Below are positions 1 through 8,385 of a stretch of 64,000 nt of DNA, piece after piece. The translations under genes were made by a program, and so were the position numbers. How positions within the stretch are numbered: the first letter of the stretch is position 1; the number at the start of each line of letters is the position of its first letter. Under the pieces are notes generated by a model, which ran no database searches, was not told where the DNA came from, and saw only the letters and a list, made by a program, of their open reading frames with translations. The DNA comes from Oscillospiraceae bacterium. GTDB taxonomy: Bacteria; Bacillota; Clostridia; Oscillospirales; Oscillospiraceae. The stretch is from contig JAFPWF010000003.1 in the NCBI GenBank assembly GCA_017395085.1, positions 62,001 to 126,000 of the forward strand, read 5' to 3'.

Positions 1-420
1 GTACGCTGTCGCGCCGGCCACCTTCAGGCCGGTTTCCAGGGTCAGTGCAACCGGGTCCCCTTCCTCTTCGTTGAATGCGGGATACAGCGCGGGGTATGTC
101 CCGATCACGCGGTTCTTAAACTGGTAGGGCACCACGCCCAGCGGGAGATCGTAGCCGGCAAGAATCACCAGTTCAATATCCATGTCCTTCAGCTTGTTGG
201 CAACCGCGATGCTGTGGCTGGTGATATTCGGAAAGAGCTCCGGGTCCACCACATAGGCAGGCACGCCGGCATTGAGGGATCTGGTCATGGCATAGCAACC
301 GCGCTGGGGGCAGATGACCGCCTCCAGACTGAAGTTCGGGATTTCATTGAAGTAGACGGCGTCCAGAATTGCCTGGAGCCTCGCTCCGTCCCCCGATGCC
401 AGTGCTGCCGCTCTGACCAT
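1..420 (-). CDS. PurN-like formyltransferase-fold protein (partial, 3' end outside window)
   Basis: This is the N-terminal 140 codons of a protein running off the left edge. It begins at an ATG (420) preceded by GGAGGA. It reads like the Rossmann half of phosphoribosylglycinamide formyltransferase: a LASGDGARLQAIL loop at about residues 8-20, a VILAGYD strand and an ALYPAF segment. In PurN the last segment is N-I-H-P-S-L-L-P, supplying catalytic Asn and His. Here it reads G-T-Y-P-A-L-Y-P, so both are replaced. A canonical GAR transformylase role is therefore doubtful; it may be a paralogue with another substrate or a non-catalytic role. The family fold is fairly sure, the function is not. Confidence 0.75.
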   Translation of the reverse strand, partial: MVRAAALASGDGARLQAILDAVYFNEIPNFSLEAVICPQRGCYAMTRSLNAGVPAYVVDPELFPNITSHSIAVANKLKDMDIELVILAGYDLPLGVVPYQFKNRVIGTYPALYPAFNEEEGDPVALTLETGLKVAGATAY

Positions 421-451
421 TCCGCAGAATTCCTCCGAAAGAAAAAGATAC

Positions 452-480
452 TTGTTTGTTGATCGGTAAGAGAATATAAT
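452..480 (+). promoter_or_regulatory. Promoter for the histidine phosphatase operon
   Basis: TTGTTT (452-457), a 17-bp spacer and a perfect TATAAT (475-480) lie 74 bp before the ATG at 554. The -35 is weak but the -10 is consensus. It points toward the opposing promoter at 508-536, so the two start regions overlap. Confidence 0.55.
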
Positions 481-507
481 AGAATCGCTTTTCGGGCGGT
501 TCATGTT

Positions 508-536
508 ATTATACGCGTTCTTGCGCCCATGGTCAA
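508..536 (-). promoter_or_regulatory. Promoter for the PurN-like gene
   Basis: On the minus strand TTGACC (536-531), a 17-bp spacer and TATAAT (513-508) form a near-consensus promoter. The predicted start near 501 gives a leader of about 80 nt before the ATG at 420. Confidence 0.75.
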
Positions 537-553
537 GCGGTGGAGGCTTCGGA

Positions 554-1720
554 ATGACAGAAATTTACCTCATACGGCATACACAGGCAGAAGGGAACCG
601 CTACCGCATGATGCAGGGCTACTGGGACGGAGAAGTAACCGCCCTGGGCCTGCGGCAGGCCGATGCGCTCGGCCGGCGTTTTGCAAAACTCCCGCTGGAT
701 GCCGTCTATTCCAGTGACCTCACCCGTGCTGTCCTTACCGCTGAAGCCGCCGCCTGCGGATCCGGGTGCCTGGTGAAGAAAAGGGAAGCTCTTCGCGAGC
801 TGAATATCGGCCCATGGGAGCGGCAGTTTTTCGGAAATCTCAGTTACGAGGAGCCGGAGCTGACCGACCGTTTTATTCACGATGCGGAAAACTGGGAGCT
901 GCCCGGTGCGGAAACCTTCGGGCAGGTGCGGGAGCGCGCGCTGACAGAGCTCCGGCGCATCGCCGTCGAAAATGACGGGAAAACCGTTGCCGTTGTCAGC
1001 CACGGCGTTGCCATCCGCTGCATTCTTTCCGGCATTACCGGGATCCCGCTGTCCGACACGGAACGGCTTCCCATCTGCAAGAACACTGCCGTCACAAAAC
1101 TTCGCTGGGAAAACGGGCAGTTTCAGATTGAGTACATCAATGACGATTCCCATCTGGGGGAGTCTGAACGCACCGTATGGAACACCGTCGGCGCCCTGCG
1201 GGATGTTGTGTTTGATCCCGATCGGGACCGCAGCTGGTATGAGCGCTGCTATGCCGACGCCTGGACCATTGCCCACGGCAATCTGAACACTTATTCCGCC
1301 GCAACCTATTACAATGCCGCCTGCCGCCATCATGCCGTCAGCCCCGGCGCGGTCAAGCTGATTTTCCTGCAGGATGAGCCTGCCGGGCTGATCGACCTGG
1401 ATCCGGAGCGTGGAAAGCCGGATGGTATCGGCTGGATCAGCCTGCTGTACCTGAAGGAAGGTTTCCGGGGCAGAGGCTATGGCATCCAGCTTCTGGCCAG
1501 GGCGATTTCCTTTTATCATGACCGACGCTGTCTGCAGCTTCAGGTGGCGGAAAGCAACCGGCCCGCACTGGTGTTTTATCTGCGGGAAGGCTTCCGCCGG
1601 GTTTCGGAAACAAAGGCTCCGGGCGGGAACCTGCTGGTACTGGAGTGTCCGCTGAAACAGGCAGCTCTCTGTTCCGGCACTGCGGCGGCATCGGTTCCCG
1701 GAGGGCAGAGCCATGGCTGA
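554..1720 (+). CDS. Histidine phosphatase - GNAT acetyltransferase fusion
   Basis: The 388-residue protein joins two enzymes. Residues 1 to about 195 are a histidine phosphatase (phosphoglycerate-mutase-like) domain: the RHT motif puts the catalytic His at 9, and S149-H150-G151 supplies the second His. Residues about 225-375 are a GNAT N-acetyltransferase with the acetyl-CoA loop RGRGYG at 305-310. The ATG at 554 follows GGAGG; an upstream in-frame ATG at 503 lacks a ribosome binding site and lies close to the predicted transcript start. The stop overlaps the next start by 8 bp, so the two genes are probably translationally coupled. Substrates cannot be read from sequence. Fold calls are firm; the biological role is unknown. 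Confidence 0.88.
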   Translation: MTEIYLIRHTQAEGNRYRMMQGYWDGEVTALGLRQADALGRRFAKLPLDAVYSSDLTRAVLTAEAAACGSGCLVKKREALRELNIGPWERQFFGNLSYEEPELTDRFIHDAENWELPGAETFGQVRERALTELRRIAVENDGKTVAVVSHGVAIRCILSGITGIPLSDTERLPICKNTAVTKLRWENGQFQIEYINDDSHLGESERTVWNTVGALRDVVFDPDRDRSWYERCYADAWTIAHGNLNTYSAATYYNAACRHHAVSPGAVKLIFLQDEPAGLIDLDPERGKPDGIGWISLLYLKEGFRGRGYGIQLLARAISFYHDRRCLQLQVAESNRPALVFYLREGFRRVSETKAPGGNLLVLECPLKQAALCSGTAAASVPGGQSHG

Positions 1721-2834
1721 ACTGCCCGCCCGCATCCAGCGGCTTACCGTGCCGCACGGCCGGCGAATTCTGGTGACCTCCGATATTCACGGCAACATTC
1801 CGTACTTTGAGGGTGCGCTGAAACTGGCCGGCTTCTCGGATCGAGACGAACTCATCATCAACGGAGACTTTCTGGAAAAAGGATCCGAAAGCCTCCGCCT
1901 GTGCCGGATGCTGATGGAACTGCAGAAGCAGGGAAACGTCCATATAATCTGCGGAAACTGCGATGACTGGGCAGAGATGTACCTGCCTGCCTTTCCGGAT
2001 TATGCTCACGACTACATTCTGCGCTACATCAAATTTAAACGCTGCGGCCTGCTTTGGGATATGTATCTGGAACAGGGAATGGACCCCTTGGAGCAGACGG
2101 ATTTCCGCCCTGCAAAAAAACTGTTCCAAGAGAAGTATCCCGAGATCTGGGATTTTCTGGGTTCGCTGCCCCATGCGCTGGAAACCGACCGCTTTGTATT
2201 TGCCCATGCGGGTATGGCGCCCGGCAAACCGCTCCGGGATCACAGCGCCTCCGAGCTGGACCGCGTCAACGCGCTGCTGCAGACCGACCGGCGTTTTGAC
2301 CGCTGGCTGGTAGTTGGCCACTGGCCCGTGATGCTCTACGGCGAAAACATCGTCTGTGCCAATCCCATCATCGAGCGGGAGCGGAAAATCATCAGCATTG
2401 ACGGCGGCTGCACCCTGAAAGACGACGGGCAGCTGAACGTGCTGATCCTGCCGGAACTCGACAGCGAGGACTTCTCCTTTGTGGGCTACGACCCGTTTCC
2501 GACCGGTACCGCGCTGGATGACCAGGCAGAGGGCGGCCGTTCCTACTATATCCGCTGGGGAGACAGTGAGGTGCAGGTGCTGGACCGCGGGCCGGAGTTT
2601 TCGCACTGCCGCCACGTCCGGACCGGGTATGAGATGGACATCCTCACAAAGTATCTCTTTGCGGATTCCGAAGTGACCGGCTGCAACGACTCGACGGACT
2701 ACGTGCTGCCGGTTCATGCCGGCGATACCCTGCGCATTGTGGAAGAGACCGGCAGAGGATATCTGGCCAAGCGAAACGGCGTCTCGGGCTGGTACCGCGG
2801 CCGCATCCGCCGCGACCCGCCCGACGCAACATGA
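1713..2834 (+). CDS. Calcineurin-like metallophosphoesterase with SH3-like C-terminus
   Basis: This 373-residue protein starts inside the end of the phosphatase-GNAT gene, after GGAGGG. The N-terminal half carries the dinuclear-metal signature of PPP-type phosphoesterases: D-I-H-G-N near residue 25, G-D near 52 and G-N-C-D near 86, with later conserved histidines (F-A-H-A-G and V-G-H-W). The last 55 residues (G-D-T-L-R-I-V then G-W-Y-R-G-R) look like a bacterial SH3 fold. It probably dephosphorylates a protein or small nucleotide in the cytoplasm. The 40-bp gap to the channel gene suggests one transcript. The catalytic class is well supported, the substrate unknown. Confidence 0.82.
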   Translation: MAELPARIQRLTVPHGRRILVTSDIHGNIPYFEGALKLAGFSDRDELIINGDFLEKGSESLRLCRMLMELQKQGNVHIICGNCDDWAEMYLPAFPDYAHDYILRYIKFKRCGLLWDMYLEQGMDPLEQTDFRPAKKLFQEKYPEIWDFLGSLPHALETDRFVFAHAGMAPGKPLRDHSASELDRVNALLQTDRRFDRWLVVGHWPVMLYGENIVCANPIIERERKIISIDGGCTLKDDGQLNVLILPELDSEDFSFVGYDPFPTGTALDDQAEGGRSYYIRWGDSEVQVLDRGPEFSHCRHVRTGYEMDILTKYLFADSEVTGCNDSTDYVLPVHAGDTLRIVEETGRGYLAKRNGVSGWYRGRIRRDPPDAT

Positions 2835-2874
2835 CAGTTCCGCAAAGCCAAGAACGAAAGGGGCCTGACCGACC

Positions 2875-4407
2875 GTGAAAAAGAGTATTCGAATCCTTCT
2901 GGCAGCGTTGGCGGTTTACCTGCTGCTGCTGATACTCCTGCTGTCGGCGGAGGCCCGTTCGCCGGACGCCTCCATTCACACGCTCTGGGATGCTGTCTGG
3001 TTTTCCCTGATCACCATGACGACGGTCGGCTACGGCGACCTTTCACCGGTCACGCCTGCGGGCCGGGTACTCGGGCTTATTTTTGCTCTGTGCAGCATCG
3101 GCATTCTGACTGCGCTTATCAGCCTCGGCATTCAGCTGATCAGCGGCCAGTTTCTCCCGCGGATGCGCCTGCAGATGAACCGGAAACAGAAGTGGTATGT
3201 GTTCAACGAGCAGACTCCCGAAGCGCTGACTCTGGCGGCCAGGCTGAAAGCAGCCGAACCGCACAGTCTGTTTCTCTTTCCACAGGCTGCCGAAAGCACC
3301 GAAAAGGACGCTTCCTTTGTTCTGATGGACGCCGGCTGTGAGGCGCTTACCGCCCTGCGCGGCAGTTCGGACGGCATGGTGTTCTTTGGGATGAGCGGGG
3401 ACTGCTGGAAGAACTACGAACAGGGCCTGGACGCCGCTGAAAAGGGCATCCCTGCCTACTGTATGACCGACTTCTCGGTCGATCGTCTGCCTGCGGAGAT
3501 GCACCTCTTCAGTCTCCGCGATGTTCTGAGCCGCAGCTACTGGAAAACTCATCCCCTGCGCAGCGATGAAAATCAGATCGTCCTGATCGGCAGCGGCAGC
3601 GCAGGCAGCGCACTTCTGGAGAGAGCGCTGCTGACCAACGTGTTTGAACCCGGCAGACGCGTTACCTATCACGTGTTCGGCAACCCCGATGATTTTGCGG
3701 CACTCCATCCGGCCATCGTGCGCGCCCTCGTTCCGGAAGGGGACGACGACATCCTGCACCTGTATTCCGGAAGCTGGAGCGAGCAGCGGGAACTTCTTCA
3801 GACTGCGGACCGGATTCTTCTCTGCGCCGACAGCGAGCAGGAAAACCTCAGCATGTACGGCCAGCTGCACAGCTGGTTTGCAACGAAAGCGCCCATTCAT
3901 CTGCTGCTGCAGACCCCTGTTGCGGGACTTAACTCCTTTGGCGACCGCGAAACCGTCCTGACGCCGGAATTCGTGATGCAGGATGAAATCAACCGTCTTG
4001 CCGTCCGGATGAATGAACTGTACAACCGCTACGCCGCGCACCCAACGGCATGGCGGGACCTCAGCGAATTCCTGCGCGAGTCCAACATCGCCGCGGCTGA
4101 CCACCTGCCGGTGAAAGTGCGATATCTGCTGCAGGATGACAGCCTGACCAGCATCGGCCCAAAAGAATACCGGCAGGCATACCGGCATTATATCTCACGT
4201 CGTGACGCCGAGGCCGACCTCTTCCAGGAGATGGAGCACCGACGCTGGCTTCGTTTTTACTGGATGTATAACTGGGACTATAATCCCGTCCGTGACAACG
4301 CCCTGCGCCGGCACCCGATGATCCTCCCTTACCGGGAACTCAGCCTGGAAGATCAAAACAAGGACGCCTACGCCTGGGAACTGCTGAACGAGTTCGCAGC
4401 AGAGTAA
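2875..4407 (+). CDS. Two-TM potassium channel with TrkA-N-like and RyR-like domains
   Basis: The 510-residue product starts at a GTG after GAAAGGGG. Residues 5-25 and 64-90 are membrane helices flanking a pore loop with the selectivity filter T-V-G-Y-G-D (50-55), the signature of K+ channels. A Rossmann-like segment with G-S-G-S-A-G-S near residue 240 resembles a TrkA-N/RCK domain. The C-terminus from about 452 carries E-H-R-R-W, then H-P, L-P-Y and a D/E-rich stretch, the pattern of the RyR (ryanodine-receptor repeat) domain found in some bacterial proteins. It is probably a ligand-gated K+ channel. A protein at 46339-48222 has a related C-terminus. The ligand is unknown. Confidence 0.8.
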   Translation: MKKSIRILLAALAVYLLLLILLLSAEARSPDASIHTLWDAVWFSLITMTTVGYGDLSPVTPAGRVLGLIFALCSIGILTALISLGIQLISGQFLPRMRLQMNRKQKWYVFNEQTPEALTLAARLKAAEPHSLFLFPQAAESTEKDASFVLMDAGCEALTALRGSSDGMVFFGMSGDCWKNYEQGLDAAEKGIPAYCMTDFSVDRLPAEMHLFSLRDVLSRSYWKTHPLRSDENQIVLIGSGSAGSALLERALLTNVFEPGRRVTYHVFGNPDDFAALHPAIVRALVPEGDDDILHLYSGSWSEQRELLQTADRILLCADSEQENLSMYGQLHSWFATKAPIHLLLQTPVAGLNSFGDRETVLTPEFVMQDEINRLAVRMNELYNRYAAHPTAWRDLSEFLRESNIAAADHLPVKVRYLLQDDSLTSIGPKEYRQAYRHYISRRDAEADLFQEMEHRRWLRFYWMYNWDYNPVRDNALRRHPMILPYRELSLEDQNKDAYAWELLNEFAAE

Positions 4408-4414
4408 TCCTTGC

Positions 4415-4443
4415 TTGACAATTGCTTCAATTTTTTGTACAGT
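4415..4443 (+). promoter_or_regulatory. Promoter of the acyltransferase gene
   Basis: A perfect TTGACA (4415-4420), a 17-bp spacer and TACAGT (4438-4443) lie directly after the channel stop codon, 26 bp before the next ATG. Confidence 0.7.
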
Positions 4444-4468
4444 TGTGCCATAGAAGGATGGTAGAAAT

Positions 4469-5608
4469 ATGGATGAGTATTCCCGGCATCTCAAGCTCTG
4501 GCACGCGCTCTACGCGATGAACAGCGGCTGGATTACCCGGAAGTTTAACATGACCCATGAGGACCTGCACGTGGACGGTCCGGCACTGATCGTGCCGAAC
4601 CATGTCAGCGCATGGGATCCGCTGCTGGTCGCGATGAGCCTGCGGGATAAACAGGCTTATTTTGTTGCCAGCGAACACCTGTTCCGAATGGGTCCCGTTT
4701 CGAAGCTCCTGGAATTCGTGGTTGCGCCGATCCCCCGCCGCAAAGCTTCGACCGGTACCGACACCGTGAAGGCCTGCCTGCGGCATCTGCGGGAAGGCCA
4801 CTCCATCTGTCTGTTCGCAGAAGGGGAACAGAGCTGGAACGGGCGGAACATCCCGATATTCCCGGCAACCGGAAAACTCGTGAAAAGTTCCGGCGCCACG
4901 CTGGTCACCTACCGGCTGGAAGGCGCTTACCTGAGCCTGCCGCGCTGGGGAAAGGGCGTGCGTCGCGGGAGGGTCTACGGGCATCCCGTGGGTATTTATC
5001 CGCCCGAGCAGCTCAAGAGCTTGACGCCGAAAGAAATCAACGCTCTGATTGAACGCGATACCGCCGAGGACGCCTGGGAACGGCAGCGTCTCTCTCCCGT
5101 CCGCTACATAGGGAAGCATCGCGCCGAGGGCCTTGAGCGTGCATTGTATCTCTGCCCGCGCTGCCGCCGCATCGGCAGCCTGCACACCAACGGCAACCGG
5201 ATTTTCTGTGACTGCGGGCTGGACCTGGAATACACCGAAACCGGATTCTTCTCTCCCGAACAGCCCTTTTCCAACCTGGCCGAATGGGATGACTGGCAGC
5301 GGGAAAAGCTTTCCGCCCGCGAGTTTAACCGCCCGGCGGAAGACGGGCTTCTGTTCTCGGACGGCGGCATCACGCTGACAAAGATCGGCTCCGGTCACAG
5401 CGAAGAACAGCTCGGTGCGGGCGCGCTGCAGATGTACGAGGACCGTCTGGTCTGCGCAGGCCATTCCTTCCCTCTCTCGGAGATCAGCTATATGGCAGAC
5501 GTCCTTGCCAGCCGGCTGCTCCTGACCGTAAACGGGGAGTACTACGAGATTCTGTCTTCCAACGGAGTAAGCTTCCGTAAATATCTGGAAATCTGGAGGA
5601 AACACTGA
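4469..5608 (+). CDS. PlsC-type 1-acylglycerol-3-phosphate acyltransferase with zinc ribbon
   Basis: This 379-residue protein carries the acyltransferase block N-H-V-S-A-W-D (44-50), the H-x4-D catalytic motif, and F-A-E-G-E-Q-S around 115-121. That identifies the family which transfers acyl groups from acyl-CoA or acyl-ACP to lysophosphatidic acid at the inner membrane face. It is longer than a typical PlsC (about 240 residues). The extra C-terminal part begins with a zinc-ribbon-like C-P-R-C ... C-D-C near residues 228-250, with no function I can name. The start follows AGAAGGA. One base separates its stop from the next ATG, so it is co-translated with the carrier. Confidence 0.82.
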   Translation: MDEYSRHLKLWHALYAMNSGWITRKFNMTHEDLHVDGPALIVPNHVSAWDPLLVAMSLRDKQAYFVASEHLFRMGPVSKLLEFVVAPIPRRKASTGTDTVKACLRHLREGHSICLFAEGEQSWNGRNIPIFPATGKLVKSSGATLVTYRLEGAYLSLPRWGKGVRRGRVYGHPVGIYPPEQLKSLTPKEINALIERDTAEDAWERQRLSPVRYIGKHRAEGLERALYLCPRCRRIGSLHTNGNRIFCDCGLDLEYTETGFFSPEQPFSNLAEWDDWQREKLSAREFNRPAEDGLLFSDGGITLTKIGSGHSEEQLGAGALQMYEDRLVCAGHSFPLSEISYMADVLASRLLLTVNGEYYEILSSNGVSFRKYLEIWRKH

Positions 5609-5609
5609 C

Positions 5610-6977
5610 ATGGATTATTCCGCAGCCAATCACGCTTTGTGGAACGTCATTGTGCAGTTCGGTCTGCTGGCCGGAGCAATTCTCCTGGCGAATCTGCTGC
5701 GGCAAAAGCTGTCCTTTATCCGCAAGAGCATGCTGCCCGTTGCCGTTCTGGCTGGGTTTCTTCTGCTGTTTGCCAAGATTATCGGCCTGGTAAACATCGA
5801 TCAGCCCCTGATGGAGATGCTGGTTTACCACGGCATCGCACTCGGCTTTATCGCCATGAGTCTTCGTGTTCCCGCGGAAAAGGATAAGGGCAGGAGCGAT
5901 CTGACCGGCCTGAAATCCGGCGCCGTGATCGTCAGTTCCTATCTGGTTCAGGGCGTAACCGGTCTGCTGATCACCCTGATGCTGAGCTTTACCCTGATGC
6001 CGAATCTCTTCCAGGCTTCCGGTCTGCTGCTGCCCATGGGTTATGGACAGGGTCCCGGCCAGGCAAACAACGTGGGTTCCAGTTACGAGGCCCTCGGCTT
6101 TGCCGGCGGGCGCAGCTTCGGCCTCGCCATTGCCGCGGCCGGCTACCTGGTCGCCTGCGTGGTCGGCGTCGTCATTCTGAACATTCTGTCACGCCGCGGC
6201 AAAATCGGCAAAACACGTTCCTCTGATGCAGAGCTTCCCGCCGCCGATTTCTTTCAGGGGAAGGATGAAATCCCCATTTCGGATTCCATCGACAAACTCT
6301 CCATCCAGATCGCGATGGTGCTGCTGGTATACGTCCTCACCTATCTCTGTGCCTGGGGCATTACCTCCGGACTCTCGGCGATTTCCGAGGGTCTGGCCAA
6401 CACGCTGAACGCGCTGATCTGGGGCTTCAACTTCATCATCGGCGCAGCGCTCGCCATGCTGGTGCGCGTCCTGCTCGCCCACGGCAAGCGGACGGGAATC
6501 GTTCTCCGGCAGTATCAGAACAACTATCTGCTGAACAGGCTTTCCGGCTTCTTTTTTGACGTCATGATCGTTGCCGGCATTGCATCCATCAACCCGGAAG
6601 ACATCCGGGGGCTCTGGCTCCCCTTTGCGCTGCTGGTGATCGCCGGCGCCGTTGTGACCTGGATCCATCTGGCCTTTGTCTGCAGGGCCGTGTACCGGGA
6701 CTATTACTATGAGGGCCTGATTTCCATGTACGGCATGCTGACCGGCACCATCAGTTCGGGCGTTCTGCTGCTGCGTGAAATCGACCCCGATCTCGCCACG
6801 CCCGCCGCAAACAACCTGGTTGTCGGCAGCAGCTTCGGCATTGTGCTCGGCGCGCCGGTCCTGATTCTGGTCGGCATTGCGCCCCGTTCTCCCTGGCTGG
6901 TAGTGCTGCTGGCCGCCGTGTACTGCGCGATCCTGTATTGGGTTATTCTGAAGGCACACCGAAAGAAAAAGGCATAA
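5610..6977 (+). CDS. GltS-like sodium/glutamate symporter family protein
   Basis: The 455-residue protein is almost entirely hydrophobic, with about ten to twelve predicted membrane segments. The G-Y-G-Q-G-P-G-Q-A motif near residue 148 and a second glycine-rich re-entrant region (G-M-L-T-G-T-I-S-S-G-V near 370) resemble the inverted repeats of the GltS sodium:glutamate symporters. It is somewhat longer than E. coli GltS (about 400 residues). It sits one base after the acyltransferase gene and ends at a strong terminator. Glutamate is the expected substrate by family, but specificity is not visible here. Confidence 0.75.
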   Translation: MDYSAANHALWNVIVQFGLLAGAILLANLLRQKLSFIRKSMLPVAVLAGFLLLFAKIIGLVNIDQPLMEMLVYHGIALGFIAMSLRVPAEKDKGRSDLTGLKSGAVIVSSYLVQGVTGLLITLMLSFTLMPNLFQASGLLLPMGYGQGPGQANNVGSSYEALGFAGGRSFGLAIAAAGYLVACVVGVVILNILSRRGKIGKTRSSDAELPAADFFQGKDEIPISDSIDKLSIQIAMVLLVYVLTYLCAWGITSGLSAISEGLANTLNALIWGFNFIIGAALAMLVRVLLAHGKRTGIVLRQYQNNYLLNRLSGFFFDVMIVAGIASINPEDIRGLWLPFALLVIAGAVVTWIHLAFVCRAVYRDYYYEGLISMYGMLTGTISSGVLLLREIDPDLATPAANNLVVGSSFGIVLGAPVLILVGIAPRSPWLVVLLAAVYCAILYWVILKAHRKKKA

Positions 6978-7017
6978 TCGCTTCAGAGAAAGCCGATGCC
7001 ATCTGATTTCCGGCAGC

Positions 7018-7049
7018 AAAAACGCCGCTCCCAAAGGAGCGGCGTTTTT
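7018..7049. terminator. Bidirectional intrinsic terminator
   Basis: A near-perfect hairpin (AACGCCGCTCC / GGAGCGGCGTT, loop CAAA) is flanked by A and T runs. It lies between convergent genes and can serve both strands. Confidence 0.9.
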
Positions 7050-7080
7050 GGTTTTCTGTTTCGGGCAATCGCTGCAGGCT

Positions 7081-7623
7081 TCAGGCCTTGGCAGCCTCCA
7101 TGCCGGCGACGAGAGCCGCCTTGTTGCCCTCAAGGAAGCGCATCTTGCGCTCGCCGAGCTCGATCTTGATGGCATCGACCATCTTGTCGAACTCCACGGC
7201 ATCGGGATCTGCGCCCATCATGGCGCCGAGAATTGCGACGTTCGCACCCTTCGGGTTCTTGACGGCGTCGGCAATACCGGCAGCGTCGCAGTAGACCACG
7301 CGCACATCGTCGCGCTCGACCTTGCGCTCAATGATGGAGGAGTTCACCACGATGAGTCCGCCCGATTTTACGGTGTGCTCGAACTTGTCCAGAGAGGGCA
7401 GGTTCATGGCAATCAGGACATCGCAGTTATCCACCAGGGGAGAGCCGACCGGCTCATCGGAGACAACGACAGAGCAGTTGGCCGTGCCGCCGCGCATCTC
7501 GGGGCCGTAGGAGGGCAGCCAGGAAACGTGCTTGCCTTCCAGCATATTCGCCATGGCCAGGAACTTGCCGATCAGCAGCATGCCCTGTCCGCCGAAGCCC
7601 GCAAAAACATACTGTTTCATCAT
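7081..7623 (-). CDS. 2-oxoacid:ferredoxin oxidoreductase, gamma subunit
   Basis: The 180-residue protein is the last gene of the oxidoreductase operon, starting 2 bp after the beta subunit. G-F-G-G-Q-G-M-L near residue 9 is the hallmark of the gamma domain of pyruvate, 2-oxoglutarate and 2-oxoisovalerate ferredoxin oxidoreductases, which contributes to the subunit interface and CoA side of the complex. Length matches the family. Together with alpha, beta and the ferredoxin subunit it should oxidise 2-oxoacid plus CoA to acyl-CoA and CO2 while reducing ferredoxin, or run in reverse. The substrate is inferred only from the alpha and beta subunits. Confidence 0.9.
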   Translation of the reverse strand: MMKQYVFAGFGGQGMLLIGKFLAMANMLEGKHVSWLPSYGPEMRGGTANCSVVVSDEPVGSPLVDNCDVLIAMNLPSLDKFEHTVKSGGLIVVNSSIIERKVERDDVRVVYCDAAGIADAVKNPKGANVAILGAMMGADPDAVEFDKMVDAIKIELGERKMRFLEGNKAALVAGMEAAKA

Positions 7624-7625
7624 GA

Positions 7626-8384
7626 TTATTCAGCCCCCTTGTCTTTCTTCACGCCCAGCGGATAGTAGGGGATCATGTTCTCTTCCAGCCACTTCATGGC
7701 CTCGACCGGGCTCAGGCCCCAGTTCGTCGGGCAGGTGGACAGAACTTCGATCATGCAGAAGCCTTTCCCCTCCAGCTGGTACTGGAACGCTTTCTTGATG
7801 GCCTTCTTGGTTTTGAGGATGTTTGCGTTGGTATTCACCGCGCAGCGCTCGATGTAGTAGGCGCCGGGAACTTCGGAGAGCATCTCGGACATCTTGATGG
7901 GCGCACCGCACCAGGCTTCGTCACGGCCGTAGGGAGAGGTGGTGGTCTTCTGGCCGACCAGGGTGGTCGGGGCCATCTGACCGCCGGTCATACCGTAAAT
8001 GGCGTTGTTGACAAAGATGGTGACGATCTTCTCACCGCGGTGGGCGGCGTGGACGATCTCAGCGGTACCGATGGAGGCAAGGTCGCCGTCACCCTGATAG
8101 GTGAAGACCAATGTGCCGGGACGGGCACGCTTTGCGCCGGTCGCAACAGCGGGAGCACGACCGTGCGCAGCCTCATACATATCGCAGTTGAAGTAATCAT
8201 AAGCAAAGACGGAGCATCCGACAGGAGCCACGCCCATGACATTGCCGGCTTCCAGCTTGCCTTCCTGAACCAGCTCATCAATGGCCTCGGCAACCAGACG
8301 GTGGATAATGCCGTGGTTGCAGCCCGGGCAGTAATGGAACTGTTTGTCGGTCAGAAGTTTGGTTCTCTCAAATACGACGGACAT
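7626..8384 (-). CDS. 2-oxoacid:ferredoxin oxidoreductase, beta (TPP-binding) subunit
   Basis: This 252-residue subunit binds thiamine diphosphate: the G-D-G-D ... N-N motif is present (Y-Q-G-D-G-D-L and V-N-N-A-I-Y-G-M-T-G-G-Q), and C-P-G-C-N-H-G at 19-25 is typical of VOR/KOR beta chains. The N-N-A-I-Y-G-M-T-G-G-Q block resembles 2-oxoisovalerate and 2-oxoglutarate enzymes more than pyruvate enzymes. The gene starts one base after the alpha stop and ends 2 bp before gamma. It would carry out decarboxylation in the cytoplasmic complex. Confidence 0.92.
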   Translation of the reverse strand: MSVVFERTKLLTDKQFHYCPGCNHGIIHRLVAEAIDELVQEGKLEAGNVMGVAPVGCSVFAYDYFNCDMYEAAHGRAPAVATGAKRARPGTLVFTYQGDGDLASIGTAEIVHAAHRGEKIVTIFVNNAIYGMTGGQMAPTTLVGQKTTTSPYGRDEAWCGAPIKMSEMLSEVPGAYYIERCAVNTNANILKTKKAIKKAFQYQLEGKGFCMIEVLSTCPTNWGLSPVEAMKWLEENMIPYYPLGVKKDKGAE

Positions 8385-8385
8385 T

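Noticed and set aside
533-2717. Long minus-strand frames opposite the first operon
   Set aside because: They shadow the phosphatase-GNAT and metallophosphatase genes, which have clear motifs and ribosome binding sites.
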